A stretch of DNA of 58,563 nt from Desulfobulbaceae bacterium (GCA_018335795.1 JAGXRP010000046.1:1-58563), one strand, 5' to 3'. Positions 9,045 to 18,766 are shown, numbered from the stretch's first letter. Made by a program: numbers and translations. The notes: generated by a model from the sequence alone, not told the origin.

Positions 9045-9634
9045 GGTTTATCGAAGTGGTGGTAATCTTTTAATGAAGTCCAATCTCCACCCCATCGCCA
9101 CCCGCGAGATTTCAAGAATTTAACGACCTCCGAATCGGTTGTAAATGTTCCGGGAACTTTGGGATTATACTTGGCGCCCTTTGGTGATATTTTGCCATCA
9201 CCGTAAATTACCGGATTTTGCATAGGGTTGATATCAATCGCCCTACCTGCCGCATGGTGAGAAAGCCGCTCTGTGCCGGCAATGAATCTGTAATTGAAAG
9301 CGGAACTATTATTTGCATTCATCGAAGCATTATCATCCCAATCAAATTCTACAATCGGAATTGCCTTAGCAACGGGGAATTTAGTCTTTTTTAGTATCTC
9401 AAAAGCTTCTTTCACATCTTGAGCTACCGCAATATTCAGCACAAATTGTCCCGAGCGTAGTTTACCATCGGCATCATAATATTCGACATTGACAATTTCA
9501 AGCGAATCAATGATACTTTTGGGAGCTTTGGTTCCTGCAATAGATTGCTCGAAAGTCAAAGAACTATCTTTAATAGAAGTAGTATTCAATCCGTAAAGGA
9601 ATAAAATTGCTATAAATATCGTGGTTATTTTCAT
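9041..9634 (-). CDS. M15-family metallopeptidase (D-Ala-D-Ala carboxypeptidase-like), secreted
   Basis: 197 residues. An N-terminal hydrophobic signal (MKITTIFIAILFLYGL) is followed by a VanY/M15-type zinc peptidase domain. The SxHxxGxAxD zinc motif is seen as LSHHAAGRAIDI (around residue 124) and the second half as WGGDWTSLKDYHHF near the C-terminus. Expected to trim peptidoglycan cross-bridge peptides in the periplasm. Its start overlaps the end of the mlaD-like gene by 4 bp (ATGA-type), so it is the last gene of the Mla-type operon, an uncommon partner. Confidence 0.88.
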   Translation of the reverse strand: MKITTIFIAILFLYGLNTTSIKDSSLTFEQSIAGTKAPKSIIDSLEIVNVEYYDADGKLRSGQFVLNIAVAQDVKEAFEILKKTKFPVAKAIPIVEFDWDDNASMNANNSSAFNYRFIAGTERLSHHAAGRAIDINPMQNPVIYGDGKISPKGAKYNPKVPGTFTTDSEVVKFLKSRGWRWGGDWTSLKDYHHFDKP

Positions 9635-10602
9635 TTTTCCTTAGGAGGTGGTTCTGTTAAAAATATAGTAGCCGGGTCGTCCGAAAAAGCACGAAGGGCA
9701 TTTTGCAATTCTTTATTTGTGCGACGAATTTCGTTAAGTGTCTCTTGCAAGGTCAAAATTGAAGTTTGTGCGCGCAACCCGACTGCGCCAATCATTTCAT
9801 TAGTGTGTTGCATTGTAGAGTCATATCGCAAATACATCTCGTTAATATAATATGGTATTCTTGCGTCGGCAATTTGAGCATTTAGATTATCCACAGCTTC
9901 ACCAAGTTGCAAAGATGTTTCGTAAAATTCTTCTGTTGTCTTTGTTATATTGTCAATTGCAGACGATGATTCAACTTCTTGCATAACATTATCCAATCTT
10001 GTTGTAGCATGTGCAAGGTTTTCTATCATTCTGTTAAGAGCTTCGGAGCCAAAAAATTCGGATGTAACTTGCAAGAATTTCACAGTATTTAAGGAGATAC
10101 CCTCGACGTCGAGCTTAATAAGATTATTCATTACTTCACGAGCAGCCAAAGACATCTCTTCCAAACTCGAAGGTGCCGACCTGATATATTCGTATGGTGG
10201 GTCGAAAGTAATTTTGGGGAAAATCGTAGCGATTTTTTCATCCGTTGGATAATGCAATTGCAAGAAACTGCCACCGGCAATACCCGACATAGCCGGTTGG
10301 ACGCGTAAAGCATCGTTGATATCAATATTTTCGTTAATTTGCATGATTACCTCTACTAATCTCCCGTCGGGAGCCACAGCGATATTAACGATTCGACCGG
10401 CAGGCACACCCTGATATTTAACTGCGGAACCTACGTCGAGTCCTTCTACAGAAGTTTCAAAATATGTCACAAAATACAGTTGTTTTTTCAGAAACTTACC
10501 GGCACCAAGCCAAATAATAGCTCCTGCCATCAGTACTGTTCCGAAAATCACGAAAAGTCCAATAAGAAATGCAGAGGACGTTTTTTTTCTTTTATTTGCC
10601 AT
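9631..10602 (-). CDS. mlaD: MlaD/MCE-domain lipid-binding protein
   Basis: 323 residues. A single N-terminal transmembrane helix (residues ~11-33) anchors one MCE domain (residues ~38-118, with GLDVGSAVKYQGVPAGRI and the SGIAGGSFLQL segment). A long alpha-helical, coiled-coil-like C-terminus follows. In MCE systems this subunit binds lipid in the periplasm and docks on the MlaFE ABC transporter. One base separates it from the ATPase gene upstream. The long helical tail suggests a needle- or tunnel-forming variant rather than the short E. coli MlaD (inference). Confidence 0.9.
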   Translation of the reverse strand: MANKRKKTSSAFLIGLFVIFGTVLMAGAIIWLGAGKFLKKQLYFVTYFETSVEGLDVGSAVKYQGVPAGRIVNIAVAPDGRLVEVIMQINENIDINDALRVQPAMSGIAGGSFLQLHYPTDEKIATIFPKITFDPPYEYIRSAPSSLEEMSLAAREVMNNLIKLDVEGISLNTVKFLQVTSEFFGSEALNRMIENLAHATTRLDNVMQEVESSSAIDNITKTTEEFYETSLQLGEAVDNLNAQIADARIPYYINEMYLRYDSTMQHTNEMIGAVGLRAQTSILTLQETLNEIRRTNKELQNALRAFSDDPATIFLTEPPPKEK

Positions 10603-10603
10603 G

Positions 10604-11362
10604 TTACCCTTCCATCGGAATTCTATTAAAGAAATTATAAACTAATTCATTCTCTTTCATATTGAGCAACTCCTCAGGTTTACCTTCGGTAATTACACCT
10701 TTGACGCTTTTATCGAGCATCAAAACCCTGTGTGAGATAGTCAAAATACTTGCCAAGTCATGTGTAATGATTACCATAGTTGTGTTTAGTCCTGCGTTCA
10801 GTTCGATTATCAACTTATCCAATGCCGACGCTGTCAGAGGGTCTAACCCCGACGAAGGTTCGTCAAAAAACAGAATATCTGGGTCTAATGCCATTGCTCT
10901 GGCTAAAGCTGCTCTTTTTTGCATACCGCCGCTTATTTCTGAAGGATAAAAATTCTTATAATTTATCAACCCAACGGAATTTAATTTTATATCAATGATT
11001 CTGTCGGCAGTTTCCTCATCAAGCGAAGTATTACTGTCGAGCGCCAATTTTACATTTTCGCCGATAGTCATAGAAGCAAATAATCCATTCGATTGGAAAA
11101 GAATCCCGAATTTTTTCATAATTGATGATGAATCATCTTGCGAAGCCTCACTCAGATTTTCGCCCTCAATCAAAATTTGCCCTTCGGTGGGAACTTCCAA
11201 TCCGATTAATTGCCTGAGCAAAGTTGATTTGCCACAACCACTTCCTCCTACAATGACAAAAATTTCGCCTCTGCGAATTTTGAAATTTACATCTTCCAAT
11301 ACTGTGAGCTCACCATACCTGACAGTTATGTTTTGAGCTTCTATGATAAAATCGTCTTCCAA
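10604..11362 (-). CDS. mlaF: MlaF-like ABC transporter ATPase
   Basis: 252 residues, the normal size. Walker A GGSGCGKST (residues 39-47), ABC signature ISGGMQKRAALARA, Walker B DILFFDEP with SGLDP, and a switch His in MVIITHD. The family couples ATP hydrolysis to phospholipid movement between inner and outer membranes through MlaE and MlaD. It sits between the permease and MCE genes with 1-bp gaps on both sides, so all three are surely co-transcribed. Confidence 0.93.
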   Translation of the reverse strand: MEDDFIIEAQNITVRYGELTVLEDVNFKIRRGEIFVIVGGSGCGKSTLLRQLIGLEVPTEGQILIEGENLSEASQDDSSSIMKKFGILFQSNGLFASMTIGENVKLALDSNTSLDEETADRIIDIKLNSVGLINYKNFYPSEISGGMQKRAALARAMALDPDILFFDEPSSGLDPLTASALDKLIIELNAGLNTTMVIITHDLASILTISHRVLMLDKSVKGVITEGKPEELLNMKENELVYNFFNRIPMEG

Positions 11363-11363
11363 T

Positions 11364-12494
11364 TTAAATCCCTATTGCTTGAAAAATAAATGTAAAAATA
11401 GCATCCGACAAAATAATCATGAAAACGGATGCAACAACCGATGATGTAGTCATTCTACCGACTGAATCCGCACCACCTTCTACCTTCAGACCCTTGTAGC
11501 AACCTATTGCAGCAATGACAAACCCGAAAAATAAACTTTTTATCAAACCCGAAGCAATATCACCATAAGTCAACGACATTTCCAAACGATTAATGTAGCT
11601 TATTACCGTGACGTCTAATGTGGAAATAGCTGCAATAAGACCGCCAAACAAACCAACTACGTTGCAAATCATAACAATAAATGGCATAGATAAAACAACG
11701 GCTAAGACTCGTGGTAAGACTAAAAATTCATACTTGTCATATCCCATTGAAGTCATTGCATTTATTTCGTCAGTCACTTTCATCGAGCCAATTTCAGCTG
11801 CAAAAGCTGAGCCAGACCTTCCTGCTACAAGAATGGCAACCATCAGTGGCGATAATTCTCGCGTGATTGAAATACCTATCAAATCAGCAATAAACATATC
11901 AGCACCAAAGCGTTTGAGCTGAGTTGCACCTTGATAGCCTGTAATTAATCCGATCAGAAACACAATCAATATAGTAATCGGCAGAGCCATCACTCCCGAA
12001 CGGAACATCTGAGATGGAAAATCTTCCCATCGCATTGAAAGTGGTTTGACAAACAATTTCAACATTTTGGTAGTCAAGATTCCAAAGTATTCAACAAAAC
12101 CATGAATGTCGGTTAAATTGGTTTTGATTTTATTGCCCAAATTTTCGACCTTTAAAACAAATTTTGAGCCTTTCTCTTCTTTTTCAGGTTCGGCTTCATC
12201 TTTTGGCATGAGCAAGTCAAGGTAGCTTTGCATGTCAGTATTTACACCAATCATCTCAAATTTGATTTCTTTTTCCTTGCACATTGTTTCGACTCTGTAA
12301 ATGAAAGCGAGCATGAATGTATCATAACGCTCTACATTTTCCATATCCAATGTTATGCTTTTTGTATCTTTGGTAATTGGCATTTGCTTCAAATCATAAT
12401 TATCAGCATTTGTCATAACAAGCTCGCCCGAAGGTTTCATTGCAATTGAATCCCCTTCGTTTACATAATCAATCTGTACGATTTTCTTACTCAT
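11364..12494 (-). CDS. mlaE: MlaE-like permease with fused N-terminal STAS domain
   Basis: 376 residues from the ATG at 12494 (MSKKIVQIDYV); a longer frame reaches 12629 but adds a non-conserved hydrophobic leader. Residues 1-~115 look like a STAS-type domain with an ITLDMENVERYD strand/helix. The rest is the MlaE permease core with about five membrane segments, GLITGYQGA, REL(S)PLMVAILVAGRSGSAFAAE and EINAMTSMGYD. In E. coli the STAS subunit MlaB is separate; here it is fused to the permease, as in several other phyla. First gene of the operon mlaE-mlaF-mlaD-M15 peptidase. Confidence 0.92.
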   Translation of the reverse strand: MSKKIVQIDYVNEGDSIAMKPSGELVMTNADNYDLKQMPITKDTKSITLDMENVERYDTFMLAFIYRVETMCKEKEIKFEMIGVNTDMQSYLDLLMPKDEAEPEKEEKGSKFVLKVENLGNKIKTNLTDIHGFVEYFGILTTKMLKLFVKPLSMRWEDFPSQMFRSGVMALPITILIVFLIGLITGYQGATQLKRFGADMFIADLIGISITRELSPLMVAILVAGRSGSAFAAEIGSMKVTDEINAMTSMGYDKYEFLVLPRVLAVVLSMPFIVMICNVVGLFGGLIAAISTLDVTVISYINRLEMSLTYGDIASGLIKSLFFGFVIAAIGCYKGLKVEGGADSVGRMTTSSVVASVFMIILSDAIFTFIFQAIGI

Positions 12495-12674
12495 ATCAAT
12501 CCGATTTTCAAAAATAATTATGATATTTCTACATATCAAAATGTGAAGAATATTATATGCAACACCTTCGTATATAATTGAAGGAATTGAATATAAGAAA
12601 TTGTATATTTTTTTCGTGTGTTCTTTCAATAAAAAGTGTTATTTTTGAAGATTGATTATTTTGTATTATGATAA

Positions 12675-13271
12675 ATGCCATTTGAAAATCCAGATTCTTT
12701 CCCTCTGAGCAGGGTGACCACATTACGAGGTAATCGCAGATTAGCTCGTGAGAAGGTTCTACAGTTATTGATGGTCAAGATTGTATCAGACACACCCATT
12801 GATAAAATTTATTCCCATATCTTTTACCGCCGATTCAATTTTGGTGATGCTGAAGAACATTTGGTAGAAAATAAGATTCTCAAACCCGACGAAGTTTACG
12901 AATTGGAAGCCGATATTCCGATAATTTGGTCAGAAAATGACGAAGCTTTTGCAAAAAAACTCTTACTTCATTGTGTCGAAAATATGGAAAGATTCAATAA
13001 AACAATAAAGGATAATTCTTCAAATTGGAACTTTGACCGCATCACCTTGACTGATAAAATATTGATTCATATGGCTACTAACGAGTTTATCTATTTCGAT
13101 GATGTACCGCCTTTCGTAACTCTCAACGAAGCCTTATCAATTGCCAAGAGATATTCCACCGACAAGAGTTACGTCTTTATCAACGGAATACTTGACAAAA
13201 TTCTCAAAGAGCTTACCGAAAGCGGCGATATACACAAAACCGGCAGAGGGTTGATCGGCTGGGATAAATAG
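12675..13271 (+). CDS. nusB: Transcription antitermination factor NusB
   Basis: 198 residues, longer than E. coli NusB (about 139) because of an N-terminal extension and central insertion, as is common in Bacteroidota-like genomes. N-terminal RRLAREKVLQLL and the C-terminal hallmark TLNEALSIAKRYSTDKSY followed by VFINGILDKI identify it. NusB with NusE (S10) binds boxA RNA in rRNA leaders to suppress premature termination. Monocistronic; its stop lies 5 bp from the convergent metG stop. Confidence 0.93.
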   Translation: MPFENPDSFPLSRVTTLRGNRRLAREKVLQLLMVKIVSDTPIDKIYSHIFYRRFNFGDAEEHLVENKILKPDEVYELEADIPIIWSENDEAFAKKLLLHCVENMERFNKTIKDNSSNWNFDRITLTDKILIHMATNEFIYFDDVPPFVTLNEALSIAKRYSTDKSYVFINGILDKILKELTESGDIHKTGRGLIGWDK

Positions 13272-13276
13272 TCGAA

Positions 13277-15436
13277 CTATCTGACCTCAGCACCTTCACC
13301 AATTTCTTTTTCCGGCGTTACAAACAGCAATTTCCCATCTTTGGACGCAGCCAACATCATTCCTTCTGACATTTCGCCCATTAATTTTGCGGGTTTAAGA
13401 TTTGCTACCACGACTATGATTTTCCCGACCAAATAATCAGGTTCGTAGAATTCGGCTACTCCAGCCAGAATTTGACGTTTTTCCGTTCCTGTATCAATCT
13501 GCAATTTCAACAATTTTTTAGATTTGGGCAACTTCTCGGCGCTTATGATTTTCGCAGTAACGAGTTTCACTTTCGAGAAATAATCAATATCAATCAATTC
13601 TTGCTCCGGCTCGGCATTTTTTGGTCCTTTATCGCCAAGCTTCGCCATTTGTGCTTCGACTACATCGTTTTCGATATGTGTAAACAAGATTTCCGGTTTG
13701 TGGATTGGGCTACCCGATTTCAAAGTTGGATATGATGCTTCTTTCCATAGATTTGTCGCAATTGGTTCGGCATTTTGAGATTGCCCGGTATAGTTATTCT
13801 GCGAAAGAAGATTCAAGATTGTAGCCGAGGTATTGGGCGTAATCGGAGCGAAAAGTACGCCGAGAGTACGAACAAATTGGCAGCATACAAACAAAGTTTT
13901 GGCACATTTGTCGGGGTCAGATTTGCCGGATTTCCAAGGCTCTTCGTCATTGAAATATTTGTTAGCAGCTCTAGCGACGTTCATAATATCAGTGATACCA
14001 TCACGGAAGCGATATTTTCTGAAATTTTTGTCGGATTTGGCTATTCCTTCGATTAATGCTCTGACAGCGTTGGCGTCATTTTCGGAATATTTGCTCACAA
14101 ACAATTCATAGGCATCAGCATTTTCAGACTCTGCCCATTTTTGCCAATCTTGAGCCAAATCTGCATATTTACCGGAGAGTTCGGGAACATTTCCATCATA
14201 ATTTTTGTGCAAAAACTGAAGCGTACGATTGACAAAATTCCCGAATATTGAAGCTAATTCACTATTGTTGCGAGTTTGGAAATCTTTCCAAGTAAAATCG
14301 GAATCCCGTGTTTCAGGGAAATTCATCGCCAATGAGTAACGCAGCACATCCACATGAATTGGCGATGGGAAATCTGCAAGAAAATCGCGTAAATCAATGG
14401 ACCAATTCCTCGATTTGGAGAATTTCTGCCCTTCGAGATTCAAAAATTCATTTGCGGGTACATTATGCGGCAAAATATAATCACCAAATCCGTGCAAATA
14501 AGCCGGGAAAATCAACGTATGAAACACGATATTGTCTTTGCCAATGAAAGCGATATAGTCAGTATCGGGATTTTTCCACCATTTAGTCCAATCAGCATTA
14601 TTCTCATTAGCCCAAATTTTTGTAGCCGAAATATAGCCAAGCACCGCATCAAACCAAACATAGAGTCTCTTTCCGAAAGCTTTTTCGTCGGAAATACCTT
14701 CGATACCCTCAATTTTGACGCCCCAATCCAAATCTCTTGTAATTGCACGCTCTGCCATTCCGACTTTCAGCCAACTACGGGTTTGAGCAACCACATTTTC
14801 TTTCCATTCATGCTCGTGCGATTGGAGAAATCCCTCCAAGAATGTTTGGAATTTGTCAAAAGCAAAATACCAATGCGTGGTTTTGCGAACTTCGGGAGTT
14901 TTGCCCGAAACAATTGAAATAGGAGATTTGAGTTCAGTTTGATTATAATACGCTCCGCAGCTATCGCATTGGTCGCCGCGAGCCTTGTCAAAGCCACAAT
15001 TAGGGCAAATACCTTCAACGTACCTATCGGGAAGGAAAATTCCTGCTACTTTGTCGAAAAACTGTTCCTCTTCTTTTTCGGTCAGATAGCCTTTTTTCAA
15101 GAAATCAGCGAAAAATTCTCGTGCAGTTTCGTGATGCAGCGGTTCTGAAGTGCGGGAATAAATATCGAAAGTCATCCCGAATTTGTCGAAGGCTTCTTTA
15201 TTTGCAAAGTGATATTTATCAACGATTTGCTGAGGAGTGACTTTTTCCTTTTCAGCTGAAATCGTAATAGCAACGCCGTGCTCGTCGGAGCCACAAACAT
15301 ATAAAATTTCCTCGCCGCTCAGTCGCATAAAGCGAGCAAAAATATCTGCGGGCAAATATGCTCCGGCAGCGTGACCCAAGTGTAAATGTCCGTTAGCATA
15401 AGGCAAGGCTGACGTAATAAGAGTTCGTTTCTTCAT
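13277..15436 (-). CDS. metG: Methionyl-tRNA synthetase
   Basis: 719 residues. Class I motifs: HIGH-type PYANGHLHLGH near residue 17 and KMSKS variant KFSKS. Zinc knuckle CPNCGFDKARGDQCDSC (about residues 143-159) is of the four-Cys type. A C-terminal Trbp111/EMAP-like tRNA-binding domain (from about residue 610) with KVVTA-like KLVTAKII, GTEKRQILAGVAEFY and SEGMMLAAS completes the dimer-forming long form. It charges tRNA-Met with methionine. Single gene, convergent with nusB. Confidence 0.97.
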   Translation of the reverse strand: MKKRTLITSALPYANGHLHLGHAAGAYLPADIFARFMRLSGEEILYVCGSDEHGVAITISAEKEKVTPQQIVDKYHFANKEAFDKFGMTFDIYSRTSEPLHHETAREFFADFLKKGYLTEKEEEQFFDKVAGIFLPDRYVEGICPNCGFDKARGDQCDSCGAYYNQTELKSPISIVSGKTPEVRKTTHWYFAFDKFQTFLEGFLQSHEHEWKENVVAQTRSWLKVGMAERAITRDLDWGVKIEGIEGISDEKAFGKRLYVWFDAVLGYISATKIWANENNADWTKWWKNPDTDYIAFIGKDNIVFHTLIFPAYLHGFGDYILPHNVPANEFLNLEGQKFSKSRNWSIDLRDFLADFPSPIHVDVLRYSLAMNFPETRDSDFTWKDFQTRNNSELASIFGNFVNRTLQFLHKNYDGNVPELSGKYADLAQDWQKWAESENADAYELFVSKYSENDANAVRALIEGIAKSDKNFRKYRFRDGITDIMNVARAANKYFNDEEPWKSGKSDPDKCAKTLFVCCQFVRTLGVLFAPITPNTSATILNLLSQNNYTGQSQNAEPIATNLWKEASYPTLKSGSPIHKPEILFTHIENDVVEAQMAKLGDKGPKNAEPEQELIDIDYFSKVKLVTAKIISAEKLPKSKKLLKLQIDTGTEKRQILAGVAEFYEPDYLVGKIIVVVANLKPAKLMGEMSEGMMLAASKDGKLLFVTPEKEIGEGAEVR

Positions 15437-15606
15437 TTTAATAAATCCGTATCAGGTATATTACAAACTTACAAATATAGCACTTTTAGAGCGACTTTAT
15501 GTCGGAATTAATTACATGGCTACATATAGAAGACTTAAGTGATATATTACAATTTATTCATATTGCTTCGTTTATATAGTATGTTTAAATATGAGGAAAA
15601 ATAATC

Positions 15607-16083
15607 ATGGGAAATTTAAATGCAATCGGTCTTGACTCCGAAAAAACAATGAAACTCGCTACAAAATTGAATGAATTACTTGCTAACTATTCGTTCTTCT
15701 ACCAAAATACTCGCGGCTATCACTGGAATATCAAAGGTGAAAAGTTTTTCGAACTTCACCTAAAATTTGAAGAATTATACAATGACCTCTTTTTGAAAAT
15801 TGACGAAGTTGCCGAAAGGATTTTGACACTTGGATTCACTCCAAACCATAACTACACAGATTATGCGAAACTTTCTAAAATCGAAGAAAGCAAACATGTC
15901 ACAGATGGCAAAAAGGGCGTCGAAGAAGTGCTGAATGCTTTCAAATTAATCATCACATTGCAAAGAGAAATTCTCGATTTATCCGGTGATGCCGGTGACG
16001 AAGGCACAAACGCATTGATGAGCGATTATATTCGCGAACAAGAAAAATTAGTTTGGATGTATTCTGCTTATCTGAACAAATAA
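15607..16083 (+). CDS. dps: Dps-family ferritin-like DNA-protection protein
   Basis: 158 residues. The intersubunit ferroxidase centre is visible in YHWNIKGEKFFELHLKFEE and DEVAERILTLG (His, His, Asp, Glu ligands). Dps dodecamers oxidise Fe(II) with peroxide, store iron and can coat DNA. The N-terminus is short with few Lys, so DNA binding may be weak. RBS-like GAGG lies 12 nt before the ATG. Monocistronic, ended by the terminator at 16111-16141. Fits the other peroxide-defence genes of the window. Confidence 0.93.
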   Translation: MGNLNAIGLDSEKTMKLATKLNELLANYSFFYQNTRGYHWNIKGEKFFELHLKFEELYNDLFLKIDEVAERILTLGFTPNHNYTDYAKLSKIEESKHVTDGKKGVEEVLNAFKLIITLQREILDLSGDAGDEGTNALMSDYIREQEKLVWMYSAYLNK

Positions 16084-16110
16084 GAATTGCAAGCAAAAAT
16101 CAGAGAAAGG

Positions 16111-16141
16111 GTTTGCCTCACGAGGGCAAACTTTTTTTTTT
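16111..16141 (+). terminator. Rho-independent terminator of dps
   Basis: Stem GTTTGCC / GGGCAAAC (16111-16117 with 16124-16131) with a TCACGA loop, followed by about ten T. It lies 28 bp after the dps stop. Confidence 0.92.
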
Positions 16142-16189
16142 TATGGGGTGAGTTGTCTCGTCAGGTGATGCACTTACCGGATGGATTAA

Positions 16190-16218
16190 CAAAAAAAGCC
16201 CGACAATTTTGCCGGGCT
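16190..16218 (-). terminator. Terminator of the convergent secreted-protein operon (possibly bidirectional)
   Basis: Stem AGCCCG / CGGGCT (16197-16202 with 16213-16218). On the minus strand it is followed by seven T (16190-16196); on the plus strand an A and then seven T follow too. It lies 60 bp downstream of the minus-strand stop at 16278. Confidence 0.85.
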
Positions 16219-16277
16219 ATTTTTTTAGGATTGTATAAATCATTTTCCTTGTTAAACTCAATATGAGTACTATTTCT

Positions 16278-18680
16278 TTACCTTGCAACCATAACCGACT
16301 GTGTCATTATTTTGCCTTCAATATTTATTTTTAAATAATATTGAGAAGGCGGCAAATCAATAGTTGATAGACGTGTTGAATTTTTACCCTCGCGAACTTT
16401 GATTGTTTTTGTCAACATTTCTTCTCCCATCAATGAATAAATTGCAAGTTTGCACTCAGAAGCAACTTCGGAATTGAAATAGATGTCAATCCAATTGTCT
16501 GTGGGGTTCGGAATGATTTTTATTTCATCTGGTTCGATTTGATTATCAGGTAAGTCCCTGTGTAAGTCATATTGTGGACCACTTGTTCCTATGACGTCAC
16601 AAAATACCCAAAAACACTTTTCACATAATTCTTGTGTTCTTAAATTAGTAATACGAACACAAATTTCAGTATAGCCATTGAATAAGATTAATGGACTTAT
16701 TGGAACCGGAAATTGAGTAATATCAGACAATCTTAATGTAGAACCTATCCAAACCATTTGAGCATAATTATCATTTACCATAACATTCAATGAATCATCA
16801 AAGTTACAATAATCAGGAGTATTTTTGTAATCAAGCTTTAAATAAACTCCGCATTCAAAATTTGAAGAATCAATCGGGAATTTATAAACTGAATCAATTA
16901 CAATAGTGTAAGTGTCACAACATGATTCAACTGAATCGCAACTTAGTTTTTGAGTTAAAACTGTAGCACATTTTACACTATCATGAGATGAAGTTGTACT
17001 TGAAAATACAAAATTAAGCTTGATTTCATTAAACATTGCAGGAATACCTTTTGAACAAATCGTACCTATCCTTTTACTTTCACCAAAATTAAGAATGAAA
17101 TCTGAAGGTGTTTGGTAGGTTTTATTAAAAGGTGTTTGTTGTGTTAAAGCAAATTCATCAAGATAAAAATCATAACTGTCAGAAGGGACATCCGAATCGA
17201 CAATGAGATATTGATTTGATAAATCAAATTTACAAGAACTGCTATCTGAGGCTGAGGTGTTATTTATCATAATATCCCAACAACAATCACCTGTTGATGA
17301 AGAATCTACTTTCTGTAAATAGAAATTAATGCCACTCGGGTTATTTGCCATGGATTCTAAGTCGTTGCAATCACAAAGACAATTCAATTTAAATTCCTTT
17401 GTACATTCAGAAAGCAAGGAATCGTTATCCGAATAAAGTTGAATTGTAAATTTATTATTTTCTGAATCAAAATTATCTATACAAAAGCTATTCACAACAG
17501 GTGTGCCATTGAAAACGTAAGGTGGATAGCTAGCTATAGTATCTAATATCTGTGATTGGGCATGGAAGATTTTTATCCTGCGTATTCCACAATGACCTAT
17601 ATGAGTATATTTGATCGGAATTTCTATTTGGAAATTATAACAACACTTTGTGGAATCGTCGGGTAATGACTGCCTTTCGATTTGAAATTCATAACTATAT
17701 GATTTACAAATGCATGGTTCTGGCTCAGTTGAATCATAAGGGATAATTGTTAGATTATCAATGAAATAGTATCTCTCATAATTATCTCTAGTCCAATTAG
17801 ATTTATATTGATTTGCGGATGCTGATAAATCATAATCATCTTCAAAATTACCAATTGTTACGTAATTATATGTAATACCTTCTGGCACCTCAAGTATCCC
17901 GGAAATTTCTTGCCATCCTCCTAATCCATTTACATCCGCTGATTGATACAAGGAATCTTTGCTACAAATCTGGGCTTCTGTTATATAATGGATAGGCTCT
18001 GTGTCATTATATGCGAGATTAACAGTCCATGCTGTATCTTTGACCGGAAATTGATTAACAATGGCTGTATCAGAAAAGAAAGCACATATCTGTTTAATTG
18101 GAAAATTTCTTCTTTGGGATTTTGATACATAAAATTTAACCTTATATAATGCAGGACCCACCAAAGGAATTAATAATCTGGATTGAATGTACTCCTTATA
18201 ACTCAAGAATGTACCCTTTTCATATTCACCGTTTAATCGTTTAGGTTTAATCTGTCCTATTCTAATGCCTGTAAATGCACTATCTTTATTATTATAGTCT
18301 GGATAACCGTAAGGATATCGTTTCTCAGGCTGCGCACCAAAAATCACACTGACATTTGGCGATTTTGCAGAACCAAGCCCATTACGATGGAAATAGTCAG
18401 GTGAGCCATTCGATGTTGCCCAGTACCAGCCACCGAACCAATTGCCAAGACCATCTTTATAATCACAATAGCAGGGAGCCCCGACTGGGGGCCAAGTAAA
18501 AACGTCATTAGGTGGTTGAAAAGCACAAAAACCAATGCATTTCATTAATTCATTAATCTCGTAAAAATTACTTCCGGTAAGTTTAATTGGATACATGTTA
18601 TTTTTCGGGAATTCAAAACTCCCATCCTTAACTATCTGTTGAGATGCCAAATCACTTATGCTTGCAGTCGCAATTACCAC
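16278..18680 (-). CDS. Large Cys-rich secreted protein with T9SS sorting domain; apparent 5' frameshift
   Basis: At least 800 residues. The N-terminal part (around residues 1-290 of the frame) looks like a galactose-binding/jelly-roll domain (QIVKDGSFEFPKN, LGGWQEISGILEVP, YFIDNLTIIPYD). Cys-rich segments follow (CCYNFQIEI, CDCND, CCWDIMI, CCDTYTIVI), then a C-terminal sorting domain starting IPNPTDNWIDIYF. The frame lacks an ATG before the signal peptide. In frame just upstream is KASLLFQINLLLFVVVIA, and an ATG with GGAG ribosome site lies at 18751 in the -1 frame. One extra A in the AAAA run at 18721-18724 would give a normal signal peptide. So this is either a frameshift mutation, a sequencing error, or a start on GTG 18680. 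Second gene of the operon with 18767-20026. Confidence 0.7.
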   Translation of the reverse strand: MVIATASISDLASQQIVKDGSFEFPKNNMYPIKLTGSNFYEINELMKCIGFCAFQPPNDVFTWPPVGAPCYCDYKDGLGNWFGGWYWATSNGSPDYFHRNGLGSAKSPNVSVIFGAQPEKRYPYGYPDYNNKDSAFTGIRIGQIKPKRLNGEYEKGTFLSYKEYIQSRLLIPLVGPALYKVKFYVSKSQRRNFPIKQICAFFSDTAIVNQFPVKDTAWTVNLAYNDTEPIHYITEAQICSKDSLYQSADVNGLGGWQEISGILEVPEGITYNYVTIGNFEDDYDLSASANQYKSNWTRDNYERYYFIDNLTIIPYDSTEPEPCICKSYSYEFQIERQSLPDDSTKCCYNFQIEIPIKYTHIGHCGIRRIKIFHAQSQILDTIASYPPYVFNGTPVVNSFCIDNFDSENNKFTIQLYSDNDSLLSECTKEFKLNCLCDCNDLESMANNPSGINFYLQKVDSSSTGDCCWDIMINNTSASDSSSCKFDLSNQYLIVDSDVPSDSYDFYLDEFALTQQTPFNKTYQTPSDFILNFGESKRIGTICSKGIPAMFNEIKLNFVFSSTTSSHDSVKCATVLTQKLSCDSVESCCDTYTIVIDSVYKFPIDSSNFECGVYLKLDYKNTPDYCNFDDSLNVMVNDNYAQMVWIGSTLRLSDITQFPVPISPLILFNGYTEICVRITNLRTQELCEKCFWVFCDVIGTSGPQYDLHRDLPDNQIEPDEIKIIPNPTDNWIDIYFNSEVASECKLAIYSLMGEEMLTKTIKVREGKNSTRLSTIDLPPSQYYLKINIEGKIMTQSVMVAR

Positions 18681-18766
18681 AACAAATAAGAGTAAATTGA
18701 TTTGGAATAAAAGCGATGCCTTTTAAACAACATTTCTAAATTAATTTTCATTTTTTCTCCATTCTT

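Noticed and set aside
18718-18727. Programmed -1 frameshift (slippery TTTAAAA) for the large T9SS gene
   Set aside because: The codon phase is wrong: after a -1 slip the Lys tRNA would sit on TAA, so a missing base is more likely. Not excluded experimentally.
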